This document shows, piece by piece, positions 1 through 8,509 of a stretch of DNA of 64,000 nt (positions are counted from its first letter, which is position 1; every line of letters starts with the position of its first letter). The position numbers were made by a program, and so were the translations under genes. The DNA is from Peribacillus alkalitolerans (GTDB lineage Bacteria; Bacillota; Bacilli; Bacillales; DSM-1321): NCBI RefSeq assembly GCF_010882125.1, contig NZ_JAAGVZ010000003.1, positions 296,535-360,534 of the forward strand, written 5' to 3'. The notes beneath the pieces are model-generated. The model made no database searches. It had not been told where the DNA came from and worked only from the letters and a program-made list of their open reading frames with translations.

Positions 1-19
1 ACACTCCACCTCTTATAAC

Positions 20-260
20 TCTCACTCTTCACACCTGCTGGATTCCAAGTTTAATAGCGCCGCCATTTTATCCACGACTAAACCCATTTATCCTTCACTC
101 ACCACCGGATATCCTGCACTTTCGAAGGTTTTACCCTGCACTTTTGAAAATTTATCCTACACTTTTTACGAATTCATTAAATTTATCCATCACTTGACCT
201 TCGATATCCACTATTTATTCATTTTATCCTCCACTTAAATTACGTTATCGGTCACTTTCC
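20..260 (-). repeat. Dispersed array of degenerate ~22-bp units, copy A
   Basis: Read on the minus strand this stretch is about eight imperfect units with the core AGTGnAGGATAAA, spaced roughly 20-23 bp. Central units match those at 43150-43210 and 58710-58775 closely, including the linkers (TTTTCA, CCTCG/CCTTCG, GGATA..CCGG). I see no open frame that explains the periodicity. Function is unknown. Confidence 0.7.
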
Positions 261-369
261 CCAGATTTCAAACACTCCACCTTATTATTCCATCACATAG
301 AAGGTCACTTCTCTGCACGCACATATCCCATCTATAAAAAGATTTCCCACCCAAACCAAACGAGGTACG

Positions 370-819
370 ACCATTCAAGAATTTGATATCACTTTAGAAA
401 ATCAAAATGGTCATTATTACAAAAGTCCAAACCCACATTAGTATGTTTCAACGGACTGGGAGGGAGTTCCATAGATCGCTTCACACTTGATCTTTCTATT
501 TGATAGTCCTGGACATGGAAAATCATCTCCATTAAAGAATGAAGATGATTACCTTTTTTCCAATCGGTTTTATCCATTATTAAATCAATTTTTTAAAGAG
601 CCTTTTTCCAAAGCCTATCCTTTTATCGTTGTATCTGTGCTTTTATGACTCTCCACTTTGCCTGCAAATTTGGATATAGCCAGGGAAATCGGTATCACCC
701 AAAAAAACATTTAAGATGTATCGATCATTCCCATCCCGAATTCAAATCATTTGATTCAATTGAACGCCTCAATTAGAGTTGCACGTGAAAATAAAAATTG
801 GTTCGAATCGAGGAATTAG
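370..819 (+). pseudogene. Alpha/beta-hydrolase remnant (several in-frame stops)
   Basis: One plus-strand frame (370-819) reads like protein throughout but is broken by four stops (TAG near 442, TAG near 475, TGA near 646, TAA near 712). It includes the segment LFDSPGHGKSS, typical of the strand and loop before the nucleophile elbow in alpha/beta hydrolases, and a C-terminal segment NSNHLIQLNASIRVAREN that could hold the catalytic His. No start codon and no GxSxG elbow are recognisable, so the middle is probably deleted. It overlaps the last bases of the convergent flippase gene. The reading of the remnant is mine; the exact family is uncertain. Confidence 0.55.
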
Positions 820-2147
820 TAAGCTTCATTTCTAGTATCCCTTAACCAAATCGAAATCCCTAGCTTATTGCAAATCGTAAAATAGTGCATCAGCGCGAGC
901 AATACCGCCCCCATGTTCATACCAAGGATAATTCCTTGCATATTTAATGATGCTTGGGAACCTAAGAAGTACATCATTGCGAAGGAAATGACGTGGGACC
1001 AGACCACGTGAAAAAATGCATCTTTAACCATACCCAGTCCGATTAAATAAGCCTGCATCGGGATGATGAAAAAGTGAAACAAGAAATAAGGCCATAGCAG
1101 TTTTAGATAAAGAGCGGCTGCAGATGATGAGAAAAAAAGAGCCGTTAACGGTTCCGCGAACACATACATAATGAAAACCGCAGGGACTCCATATATCAAC
1201 GTAAACCACATAGAGTGCTGTAAAAGAGTGGTAAGTTTTCGAGTGTCATTCTTTGAATATGAATCGGAAACATTCGGAATCAGCATGACCATTAACGAAT
1301 GGGCAATAAATGTTGGGAAGAATCCAATTGTCATGGCTACCCCCATTAACATCCCAAAGTGTTCGGTTGCCGCCACGGCTCCAAATCCTGCAGCTATTAG
1401 GGCGGATTGAATCAAAAATGGCTGGATGGCATTAGTGATTGCATGGAAAATACGGACTCCCACAGTCGGAAGTGAAACCGCAAGTAGCTTTTGGCGTGCA
1501 TGATCACCAGTCATAAACAACGTATTTTTAGCCTTTCTCATCGTTTGCATATGAATGATGAATAAGCTAATCAAATATAAGAACACAATAAGCTCGCTAC
1601 CAACGAATGCACACAAAGCAATCAGCAATGACTTTTCTTGGTTAAATTGGAAAAAATTAAAGATAAAAAAGAGCATGCCGAACTGAAAAACCTTCCTGAG
1701 GAAGTTTGAAAAGGCGATTTTCCCCATTTGCTGCACACCCATGAAGTAACCCCTTGCAATAGATGAGAATGCCGCAATGGGAATCAGGCCAATGATTAAC
1801 CATTTTACATACGGATTAAACTCATCCAATACGGAAGAAAATGAAAATACGAGTGTAGCTATCACCATGATGATCAGCATGACCACTCTTGCTAGCTTAA
1901 TAGCGTGTTGCAACAAGTTATAATGAAGCTGCTGTTTGTTTTCAGCAATGAACTTCGAAATCGAAATCGGCAACTCCAAGCTAGCCAAAATAAAGACTAA
2001 GAAAATAATTGGTAAAATGGACATATATAGGCCCATCCCCTCTTCTCCTAGCTCTCTGGCAAGAATCATATTTACAAAGAATTCTACACATTCGCTAAAA
2101 AATGCAGCCACGACTAGCAAGATGGTCCCTCTAAAAAAGGATGTCAT
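816..2147 (-). CDS. SpoVB/YkvU-like polysaccharide flippase-family membrane protein
   Basis: A 443-residue polytopic membrane protein with about 12 predicted hydrophobic segments. The N-terminus (FFVNMILARELGEEGMGLY) has the pattern of the MOP superfamily branch that includes SpoVB and other polysaccharide/lipid-linked precursor flippases. Length is close to the Bacillus YkvU paralogue (about 445 residues), which is sporulation-linked. The start is well placed behind an AGGGGGAGG ribosome binding site. It is a single gene, separated by about 365 bp and a strong terminator from the GH57 operon. A role in moving a glycan precursor across a membrane during sporulation is inferred from family only. 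Confidence 0.8.
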   Translation of the reverse strand: MTSFFRGTILLVVAAFFSECVEFFVNMILARELGEEGMGLYMSILPIIFLVFILASLELPISISKFIAENKQQLHYNLLQHAIKLARVVMLIIMVIATLVFSFSSVLDEFNPYVKWLIIGLIPIAAFSSIARGYFMGVQQMGKIAFSNFLRKVFQFGMLFFIFNFFQFNQEKSLLIALCAFVGSELIVFLYLISLFIIHMQTMRKAKNTLFMTGDHARQKLLAVSLPTVGVRIFHAITNAIQPFLIQSALIAAGFGAVAATEHFGMLMGVAMTIGFFPTFIAHSLMVMLIPNVSDSYSKNDTRKLTTLLQHSMWFTLIYGVPAVFIMYVFAEPLTALFFSSSAAALYLKLLWPYFLFHFFIIPMQAYLIGLGMVKDAFFHVVWSHVISFAMMYFLGSQASLNMQGIILGMNMGAVLLALMHYFTICNKLGISIWLRDTRNEAY

Positions 2148-2431
2148 ACTGCCTCCCCCTAATAACTATTTCCATGACATAAAAAGGTTCACTTTAAAAG
2201 GATATGAGACAAGTCTTTAGATTATTTTTAATTACGTAATTTAAATAGAAGGAAAGTTAAAATAAGAAATGGAGATAAATATTATCCTGTCACAGTTTCC
2301 TATCTTACAAGTGAGATAAAGGGAGGCAGTCTAATAGCTGACGGGAATGAAACATAGGGAGTGAAGTTTTTCAAAATTGAAGGACTTAGTCCTTTAATTC
2401 GAAACCTAATTAAACAATATTTTCAATAATA
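2148..2431. other. Intergenic stretch without recognised gene
   Basis: About 280 bp of AT-rich sequence upstream of the flippase gene. It holds that gene's ribosome binding site and a short inverted repeat AAGGACTTAGTCCTT near 2382-2397. No convincing open frame or RNA was found. Confidence 0.5.
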
Positions 2432-2465
2432 AAAAGGCTTGTAGAAACGTTTCTACAAGCCTTTT
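2432..2465 (-). terminator. Perfect 34-bp palindromic terminator after the GH57 operon
   Basis: AAAAGGCTTGTAGAAAC is followed directly by its reverse complement, giving a perfect palindrome that folds into a long hairpin with T-runs. It lies about 48 bp after the stop of the GH57 gene on the minus strand. Confidence 0.85.
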
Positions 2466-2512
2466 CCAAGAACTTTTTGCCTATCTTAGTTAGCCTACAA
2501 TGTGAAAATATT

Positions 2513-4468
2513 TTATGCTAAGTCAACCCCTAAACTAAGGGAAACTGTAGGTGAGGTTACCTTTTTGGTCAATGAAAATCCATGTCCGAATATGGGATTA
2601 CGGGAAAGATCCCATTTTGAATCAGCACTATTAGATTGGACCCAAGTAAAGTTGTCTCCATTCTTAAAGCCACGTTTTTCTGTCTTAGAATATGGGACTA
2701 CTTTGGACCGTCCTTCTCTCAACAAGCGAAGGTAATCTGGAGATAATCCAAAATCAATGGATAGAGGGAGTATATTAGAAGGAATATTTTCATAACGAAC
2801 TTGAACCTGTCTTTCTCCTTTTTTGAGAGAAAAACGCTTGATCATGCCAAAGGCAGCACTGTTCTTTTGATTGTTGACGAGTACTATTTCAACTTGTTCA
2901 CTTTCTTTAATATCTATAGATGCCACTTTATAAGAATCGTGTTCAAAACCGACATCTGCCAAAGCTCCTGGATGGTTAATGGGAATATCCATAAAATCGT
3001 TTAGCTCTGATAACCAATTCCAATCATCTGTTGGATTACCAATCACTAGGGCACCTTTATCGTCAGAAAAAGAAAACATGTAGACGATCCGTCCTCCATA
3101 TTGAGGTGTAATCACGAGTGCACAGGCTTCATTTCGCAAAATGAGTTCCTCATATCCATCGCCATCTATATCTTCAACATACGCCCAAATTCCCTGATGA
3201 GGATTGTTATCTTGTTCCCATTCCACGGCTTTTAGCAATACATGTGATGCACGTGCATGACTTGCCAGTGTACATGCCCATGGTGCTGGAGAACCAATGA
3301 TAGAATTTCCTTTTGTTACAACACTTAAGTCAGTGTGAATACTGTTAGGGGCATCATGCCAACCTGTTTCATACGTGCAAGCTAGTAGATGTTTTCGTGC
3401 TAACTCAAGTAATGGGGATTCTTTTTTCATGCGGGAAGAGAGGTCTAGCAGTTTCGACCAGGTATTATTTATCATCTCCTGATAAGGTAACCATTTTTCG
3501 GAAGTGGCCCACCCCATGTAATCTTCACCTGCTCCGAAATCTTTCTCCAATTCTTTATACGTACCTGGACCTAATGGAATTGGAGAACGGATATTGCTGG
3601 ACATTAACCACTCCTGAAGAAAAACCGGTTTCACATCGTTCCTCTTGATAAGCCACTTTAAAAAGCAACGATATTGCTCGATTGCCATACCATTCCATGG
3701 AGGAATTGCAGCTGCCTTTTCCATGTCATCACCATAAATAGCAATCACGTCCCTACCATTTTGAACTTCTTTAAGAAGTTGATCCATAAGCACATTAAGG
3801 TTTTGTTCATTTTCAGGATGATCAAACAAGAGATTCAACCGTATGTCAATGGACAATGGCAGGCCTATTAGATCTTTCCCATCCTGGATATAATAAGCTT
3901 CAAACATTTCTGGATTGAATGTATGCTCTTTATCAAATCTGTCTCTTGCAGCTTTCGGTAAAAACAAGCGATCATCTACTAGAGTATATTTATAGCCACC
4001 ATTATCAAGCTTGTTATCTGTAAGAATATCTACTAACTGTTCGGTATTCCAAACACGTTCTGGGACCCAGAAGCCTGAAATATCTGAAGGAGGTACATCA
4101 AGCCACTTATTGATTAACCTTAGCTCTTCTTGGATTTGATAATAATTATGTTCTTGATCAAATAATGTCATGATATTTTGTGCGTAAGTAGACCCAATAA
4201 TTTCGATTAAACCTGACTCTCGTAAATCAGCAATCTCTTTTAGAAACAGAGGATCGTACCATGCACAGGCTTCAATTAGAGTTCCACTAACATGTAGATG
4301 AAAGGGAACATCATATTGAGCATGTAAATCAAGAATTGCCCGCAAACCACTAGAAGCATCTGTCGGTCCTAATATGGTAGCTAAATCTGTCCGATTATCG
4401 TACCCATTTGTAATCAAAAATTGATTAGCATGATGGACAATGGCGAGAGGAACGAAAGGCTTACTCAA
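2513..4468 (-). CDS. Glycoside hydrolase family 57 protein
   Basis: A 651-residue protein with GH57-like conserved regions. The segment SGFWVPERVW (about residues 131-140) fits GH57 region 3, placing the nucleophile at Glu137. IYGDDME (about 244-250) fits region 4, with Asp247/248 as acid/base. The N-terminal HxHQP-like region is altered to VHHANQF. The C-terminal ~300 residues form a separate beta-rich module. GH57 enzymes act on alpha-glucans (amylase, branching, 4-alpha-glucanotransferase, alpha-galactosidase); which reaction applies here cannot be read from the sequence. No signal peptide, so it is probably cytoplasmic. It overlaps the upstream kinase gene by 4 bp (ATGA), so it is translationally coupled and last in the five-gene operon that starts at 8006. 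Confidence 0.8.
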   Translation of the reverse strand: MSKPFVPLAIVHHANQFLITNGYDNRTDLATILGPTDASSGLRAILDLHAQYDVPFHLHVSGTLIEACAWYDPLFLKEIADLRESGLIEIIGSTYAQNIMTLFDQEHNYYQIQEELRLINKWLDVPPSDISGFWVPERVWNTEQLVDILTDNKLDNGGYKYTLVDDRLFLPKAARDRFDKEHTFNPEMFEAYYIQDGKDLIGLPLSIDIRLNLLFDHPENEQNLNVLMDQLLKEVQNGRDVIAIYGDDMEKAAAIPPWNGMAIEQYRCFLKWLIKRNDVKPVFLQEWLMSSNIRSPIPLGPGTYKELEKDFGAGEDYMGWATSEKWLPYQEMINNTWSKLLDLSSRMKKESPLLELARKHLLACTYETGWHDAPNSIHTDLSVVTKGNSIIGSPAPWACTLASHARASHVLLKAVEWEQDNNPHQGIWAYVEDIDGDGYEELILRNEACALVITPQYGGRIVYMFSFSDDKGALVIGNPTDDWNWLSELNDFMDIPINHPGALADVGFEHDSYKVASIDIKESEQVEIVLVNNQKNSAAFGMIKRFSLKKGERQVQVRYENIPSNILPLSIDFGLSPDYLRLLREGRSKVVPYSKTEKRGFKNGDNFTWVQSNSADSKWDLSRNPIFGHGFSLTKKVTSPTVSLSLGVDLA

Positions 4469-5460
4469 CTAAAACCTCTCCCTTGCAGGGAAAGCTCACA
4501 TTCACCCAAAAATGCATCAACAATATCAAGCTTTCCTGTGTTGAGTACACATAATTCATAGTGTAGACTTTCAAACAATGATCTCGCACGATACAAATAA
4601 AATCGTTTATAATATTCTCCTTTCATGTGTTCAGGAAAATCATTTAGATATGTTTCGAGAAAACTGATTACAAAAGGTTGGTATTGATAGAAATTACCTT
4701 CTTTTAAAATTCCCCTAATCTGTACTTGGCATGAGAGATAGGCAACATCCCAGGCTGGGTCACCGAAAAAATGGTGATCGAAATCAATTGCTGTCACATG
4801 CTTTTCGTCCACAAATAAATTCTTTAAATGGAAATCACCGTGTAGCATGACTGGTTGGACATTCCAAGGTTTTGCTGATTCTTCTTGCAAACTAATATAT
4901 AAAGCTTTTAATCTATTTTCCTTTTCTGGCAAAAGGAGTGCAAGATCCTTATAGAATCTGGTTAAATCTACTTTGCCCCTTGTCTGCTTCATTTCTCTTA
5001 GCATCGTCGCAGGAATGTCATGTAGATGCTTTAGCCAACTAGCAACACGTGAAGCAATTTGTATGTTTTCCGTGCTTTCTCCCAAATAGTCATTCAGTGC
5101 CTTACCAGGTGCTTTTGACATAAGGAGAAAACTATAAGATTCAATATAAGCGATAGGTCGAATGATAGTATAAGCAGGTTCATTGGCCATCCCATTGGCC
5201 CATAAATATTTTAATACTTGATAACTTGCAATTCCTTTTTCCTGATCAGAATAGATCTTCCCAATTAAAAATTCTTCTTCCTTTTTTCCCTCTTCATTTA
5301 AATAGGTTACTTGATATTCCAAAATCCATTTTCGCAATTTAGCAGTAGAAGATGTAAGAATAACTGATAGTACCTGTCTATTTTCTTGTCTAAAACAATC
5401 ATCGTAAACGTAAGCAATTTCTTCCATTGAGGGAAGCGAAGGGTTATTATTATTTGACAT
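4465..5460 (-). CDS. APH-fold small-molecule phosphotransferase
   Basis: 331 residues with the hallmarks of the aminoglycoside phosphotransferase/choline kinase fold: HGDFHLKN at about 207-214 (catalytic loop), IDFDHH at about 225-230 (metal-binding Asp), DPAWD at about 234-238, and a candidate ATP-binding Lys near 68 (LIGKIY). No antibiotic-resistance context. Given the GT4 and GH57 neighbours, a sugar or maltose/glycan kinase role, or a spore-coat CotS-like role, is more plausible than drug modification. It starts 48 bp after the GT4 gene and overlaps the GH57 gene by 4 bp. The start is behind GAGGGTGG. Confidence 0.75.
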   Translation of the reverse strand: MSNNNNPSLPSMEEIAYVYDDCFRQENRQVLSVILTSSTAKLRKWILEYQVTYLNEEGKKEEEFLIGKIYSDQEKGIASYQVLKYLWANGMANEPAYTIIRPIAYIESYSFLLMSKAPGKALNDYLGESTENIQIASRVASWLKHLHDIPATMLREMKQTRGKVDLTRFYKDLALLLPEKENRLKALYISLQEESAKPWNVQPVMLHGDFHLKNLFVDEKHVTAIDFDHHFFGDPAWDVAYLSCQVQIRGILKEGNFYQYQPFVISFLETYLNDFPEHMKGEYYKRFYLYRARSLFESLHYELCVLNTGKLDIVDAFLGECELSLQGRGFS

Positions 5461-5508
5461 ATTTCCACCCTCTTTATTTTTAACATTTATTTAACTGTAA
5501 AAAGTTTA

Positions 5509-6642
5509 TTAAGATCCTGCTAGTTTTAAATATAAGGACTTAGTTTCATTCGCAATATTCGACCATGATAGTTGAAGTACTTCCTTTGCCCCTTCTTCTC
5601 CAAGTGCTTTCCTCTTCTCCGGATCATTAAGCAATTGGATGATAGACTTTGCTAGTTCGTGGGGTTGTCCTGGCTCCACGTATTCAACATGTTCGACAAC
5701 TTCCCCTGCCCCAGTTGTGGTTGTTATGATGGTAGGTAAACCTGAAGCCATCGCTTCTAACACGGTAATCCCGAATGGTTCTGAAACAGCCGGTAACACA
5801 AAAAGGAACGCGTTTTTATAGCAATCAAGCATTTGATCCCCATACACACCGCCTGTAAACTCAACACGGTTGGAAATTTTCCATCTCTTAGCAAGACGAC
5901 GCAAACGCTTTAACAAATCTCCATCTCCTGCAATCATAAAGCGGATATCTTGACGTTCATCAAGAACTATTCTTGCAGCTTTTAAAAAATCCTCAGGTCC
6001 TTTTTGACCAGTTACCCTTCCCAGAAACAAAATGTGACCATCTGTTCTTTCGTAATCACGGTCCCTCATAACTTCAAAGGATGTGGTGTTAATTCCGTTA
6101 TATATAACTGTAATATTATCTGGGTTTGCATTGTAATGAAGAACTAGATTTTGTTTCATCCGTTTTGATACAGTAATGGTATGGTCCGCATTCATCAAAG
6201 CCTCTTGCTCAATAGCTAATATACCAGGGTGAACTGGATTTCCTGCTGCACGGTCATATTCTGTGGAATGTACGGTCCAGACGAGCGGTATATTGTATTT
6301 CTTAGAAAGCTGCAATGCCGCAAAAACCCCCATCCAGTCATGCGCATGAATGATAGCTATGCCCTCTGGATTAAACGTTTCTTCAAGACGGTTCTTAAAT
6401 TCCTTTACCATATCCCAAATTGCACTTCCATGATAAGAATTCGATTTGCTCGAATGATGAGTCATAACATTTTGCAACGTCATCCCATCAGGAATATCGA
6501 ATTTTTCTGTTGATAGAGCAGGGAGATAAAAGTCGACGCTAACTCCAATTTTTGTCAAGGCTTGTACAAGTTGTTGACAATGAATACCCAGTCCTCCCGA
6601 AAATTGAGGTGGATATTCCCAACTGATCATTGCAACCTTCAC
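5509..6642 (-). CDS. Glycosyltransferase family 4 (glycogen-synthase-like)
   Basis: 377 residues. The N-terminus (MKVAMISWEYPPQFSGGLG) carries the glycine-rich nucleotide-sugar binding start typical of GT4/GT5 synthases. HAHDWMG near residue 118-124, a GRVTGQKGPEDFL block and the ExxxxxxxE motif in SEPFGITVLEAMASG place it in the GT-B retaining class. It sits directly after the pseudokinase gene (2-bp gap) and 48 bp before the APH-fold kinase. With a GH57 enzyme in the same operon, synthesis and trimming of an alpha-glucan or glycan is a reasonable inference. It does not look like CotSA at its N-terminus. Confidence 0.85.
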   Translation of the reverse strand: MKVAMISWEYPPQFSGGLGIHCQQLVQALTKIGVSVDFYLPALSTEKFDIPDGMTLQNVMTHHSSKSNSYHGSAIWDMVKEFKNRLEETFNPEGIAIIHAHDWMGVFAALQLSKKYNIPLVWTVHSTEYDRAAGNPVHPGILAIEQEALMNADHTITVSKRMKQNLVLHYNANPDNITVIYNGINTTSFEVMRDRDYERTDGHILFLGRVTGQKGPEDFLKAARIVLDERQDIRFMIAGDGDLLKRLRRLAKRWKISNRVEFTGGVYGDQMLDCYKNAFLFVLPAVSEPFGITVLEAMASGLPTIITTTTGAGEVVEHVEYVEPGQPHELAKSIIQLLNDPEKRKALGEEGAKEVLQLSWSNIANETKSLYLKLAGS

Positions 6643-6644
6643 TT

Positions 6645-7298
6645 TTACTCTCCCTCCTTCTTTTTAGGTCTTTTTGCTTTTGAAACTCCTTCACTAAATT
6701 CAGGATGTGCCTCCCATTGCTGAAACAAGGTTGGATTAATCTCTTTTACGAAAGCTAAGAATGCATCCACTTGTGTCCCCATCCCTTTAATCAACCTCTT
6801 TGGCAACACATTTCCTAAAGTGAATTTATGCCGTAGATTTGTAATCTTAAAGCTGCCATCGGGTAACATATAGATATATTCCAAAGAATGATCAATGCGT
6901 TTGTAACCTACAGCTTTAAAATCTTCAAGTAATTGAAGAAGCTTGTTTGTTAATTCTTTGGTAATAGGATGTTTTGTTAAATGCTCTGCAACTGTAGGTG
7001 CTTGAATATGTTCCATCACTACATAAGCTGGACTCCAACCGTATATTTTAGGAGTAAGCCCTAACTTATCCCCTAATTGATAAGCTAGAACCTCTTCCTC
7101 CGCCTCCCCAATTTCTTTGTAATATCGTACACAACGATGATCATCAATTTTAAAGGTAGCTCCTTTTTTGTCTAAACTAATTAAAGGTAAATCTGTAGGA
7201 TTGTCCACCATCACATCTTTTGATTCACGTTTTGTGACCTTGATTTTACTAATTTCAGAAATAATTACTTGTTGATCTATATTAGATCCCATATTCAT
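6645..7298 (-). CDS. Probable pseudokinase, paralogue of the next upstream gene
   Basis: 217 residues, clearly related along its length to the 207-residue kinase-like protein encoded just upstream. Compared with that paralogue, the ATP-binding Lys of CVKIY is Arg (CVRYY, Arg58), the glycine-rich loop is shortened (LDKKGATFKID), and the metal-binding Asp of IID is Asn (KITN, Asn154). Asp136 of the catalytic-loop position is kept (RIDHS). These substitutions suggest a catalytically weak or dead kinase fold. The C-terminus is Lys-rich. It is 2 bp from the glycosyltransferase gene, so likely co-translated. Function is unknown; a scaffold or regulator of its paralogue or of the glycosyltransferase is possible. 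Confidence 0.7.
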   Translation of the reverse strand: MNMGSNIDQQVIISEISKIKVTKRESKDVMVDNPTDLPLISLDKKGATFKIDDHRCVRYYKEIGEAEEEVLAYQLGDKLGLTPKIYGWSPAYVVMEHIQAPTVAEHLTKHPITKELTNKLLQLLEDFKAVGYKRIDHSLEYIYMLPDGSFKITNLRHKFTLGNVLPKRLIKGMGTQVDAFLAFVKEINPTLFQQWEAHPEFSEGVSKAKRPKKKEGE

Positions 7299-7382
7299 TT
7301 TAATAACCTGCCTTTCTATTAATAGTGATTTAGACCCTATCTAGTAGATAGGAAAATTAGAAGGAAAAACTATAAACAAGCA

Positions 7383-8006
7383 TTAAACTTCTTGTCTTAC
7401 TCTTTCCATCACTGCTCCAAAATCCGGGTGGTTCACCCAGATGTTGTACCAATCTGGACTTAATTCCTTTGAAAATTTAAGGAAATCCTCAGCATACTTC
7501 CCCATATCCCTAAGTAGTTTGTCTACTAAATAAACTGGTTTTTCTTTAATGATACTTACCACATCAATGATTTTTAATGTTTCACCAGGTAGTACGAAAA
7601 TGTGTCGGCCGGGATGGTCGAATCTGTTATATCCTGCAACTTTGAAAGAATCTAATAAATCTATGATTTTTTTGCTTAATTCTTTTGTAAGGGGGGTTTG
7701 CTGTAAATATTCATATAAAGAAGGCGCGTTAAAATATTCCATAACAATAAATCGATCTCCCCAAAAATATAGATTTGGACAGATGCCTACTTTTTGCCCT
7801 AATTGCAATGCATGAAGTTCATCCTGATAATCCTTGTCATTGCTGTAAATTTTGACACATCGTTGGTTGTCAATTTGAAAAACTGCTCCCTGGTGTCCTT
7901 TCCCTACAAGTCTAAATCTGGATTGATTGTCGACTTCAACACTGCCAGATATGCGCCATACACGGATTTGATCAAGCTTGTCCAACAGTTCTTTCTCTAG
8001 TTTCAT
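7383..8006 (-). CDS. Small RIO/YrzF-like protein kinase
   Basis: 207 residues with a minimal kinase fold: Gly-rich loop VGKGHQGAVF (about 34-43), Lys52 in CVKIY, Glu63 in the following helix, hinge VMEYF (88-92), catalytic Asp130 in RFDHPGRH, and Asp148 in KIIDVV. Resembles small putative Ser/Thr kinases of Bacillus (YrzF type) and RIO/Bud32-like folds, but lacks the usual Asn of the catalytic loop. It is the first gene of the operon. The start follows AAAGGAGAG, and a sigma-K-like promoter lies about 50 bp upstream. Substrate unknown. Confidence 0.65.
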   Translation of the reverse strand: MKLEKELLDKLDQIRVWRISGSVEVDNQSRFRLVGKGHQGAVFQIDNQRCVKIYSNDKDYQDELHALQLGQKVGICPNLYFWGDRFIVMEYFNAPSLYEYLQQTPLTKELSKKIIDLLDSFKVAGYNRFDHPGRHIFVLPGETLKIIDVVSIIKEKPVYLVDKLLRDMGKYAEDFLKFSKELSPDWYNIWVNHPDFGAVMERVRQEV

Positions 8007-8055
8007 GCTTAGCCTCTCCTTTTGTAAATTTTTTGTAAATCAATAGATTTCTAAA

Positions 8056-8083
8056 TAAGATATGTAAGATGAGTTGGTAGTGT
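8056..8083 (-). promoter_or_regulatory. Candidate sigma-K promoter for the GH57 operon
   Basis: On the minus strand the sequence reads AC, a 17-bp spacer, then CATATCTTA. This fits the sigma-K pattern (AC, 16-17 bp, CATAnnnTA). The predicted start of transcription falls about 40 bp before the ATG at 8006, a normal leader length. The match supports mother-cell expression late in sporulation but has not been tested. Confidence 0.45.
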
Positions 8084-8286
8084 GTTAGACAAACTATCTA
8101 TTTTCGAGGTTTTTCTATTATTTTTTCCAAGTAAATTGAGATATTGATAGACGTAATAGGAGAAGACTTAATATAGAGTTTGTATTAGTAAATTACCTTC
8201 TAATTTGGAAATCAATAATAAAGGTATAACTATATCCTCTTAAGAAAAGGCTCATTTATGTATAAGCAAACGGTTAATAAACAGGT
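8084..8286. other. AT-rich intergenic stretch
   Basis: No gene, tRNA or strong hairpin recognised between the candidate sigma-K promoter and the GC-rich repeat. Short open frames reading into the repeat are not supported. Confidence 0.4.
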
Positions 8287-8290
8287 TGCT

Positions 8291-8454
8291 TGGAGCGGAA
8301 GGTGCGAGACTCCTGAGGGAGCAGCGGGACAGGTGAGACCCCACAGGCGCAAAGCGCCGAGGAGGCTCACCGCCCGCCCCGCGGAAAGCGAGCATCTTGG
8401 AGCTGCAATCAACCATTCCATTGTTAAATAGCAACAAAGTTTACGAAAACAGCC
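8291..8454 (+). repeat. GC-rich palindromic intergenic repeat, copy 1
   Basis: A GC-rich block (GGAGCGGAAGG..GACTCCTG..GGTGAGACCCC..GAGGAGGCTCACC..GCGGAAAGC..GGAGC) in an AT-rich spacer. It contains nested hairpins such as GGCGCAAAGCGCC and GGTGAG/CTCACC. The right end is GCAACAAAGTTTACGAAAACAG, also found at the end of copy 2. It matches copies at 28281-28493 (opposite orientation) and 37067-37197. Confidence 0.75.
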
Positions 8455-8463
8455 TAAGAAAAA

Positions 8464-8499
8464 AAGAAGGATGAGCTGTAAAAAAAGCTCATCCTTCTT
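8464..8499 (-). terminator. Terminator of the ABC importer operon
   Basis: AAGAAGGATGAGCT and its exact reverse complement are separated by an 8-nt A-rich loop, right after the ATPase gene stop on the minus strand. Confidence 0.85.
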
Positions 8500-8509
8500 C
8501 TCTTATTAA

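Noticed and set aside
389-577. 62-codon minus-strand open frame
   Set aside because: It is antisense to the alpha/beta-hydrolase remnant, has no ribosome binding site, and its translation has no family features.
4465-5460. Aminoglycoside resistance gene
   Set aside because: The fold matches, but the operon context with glycan enzymes and the lack of resistance-gene neighbours make drug phosphorylation unlikely.
8230-8437. Two overlapping minus-strand open frames of about 60 codons
   Set aside because: They run through the GC-rich repeat, and composition and low-complexity translation are explained by the repeat.
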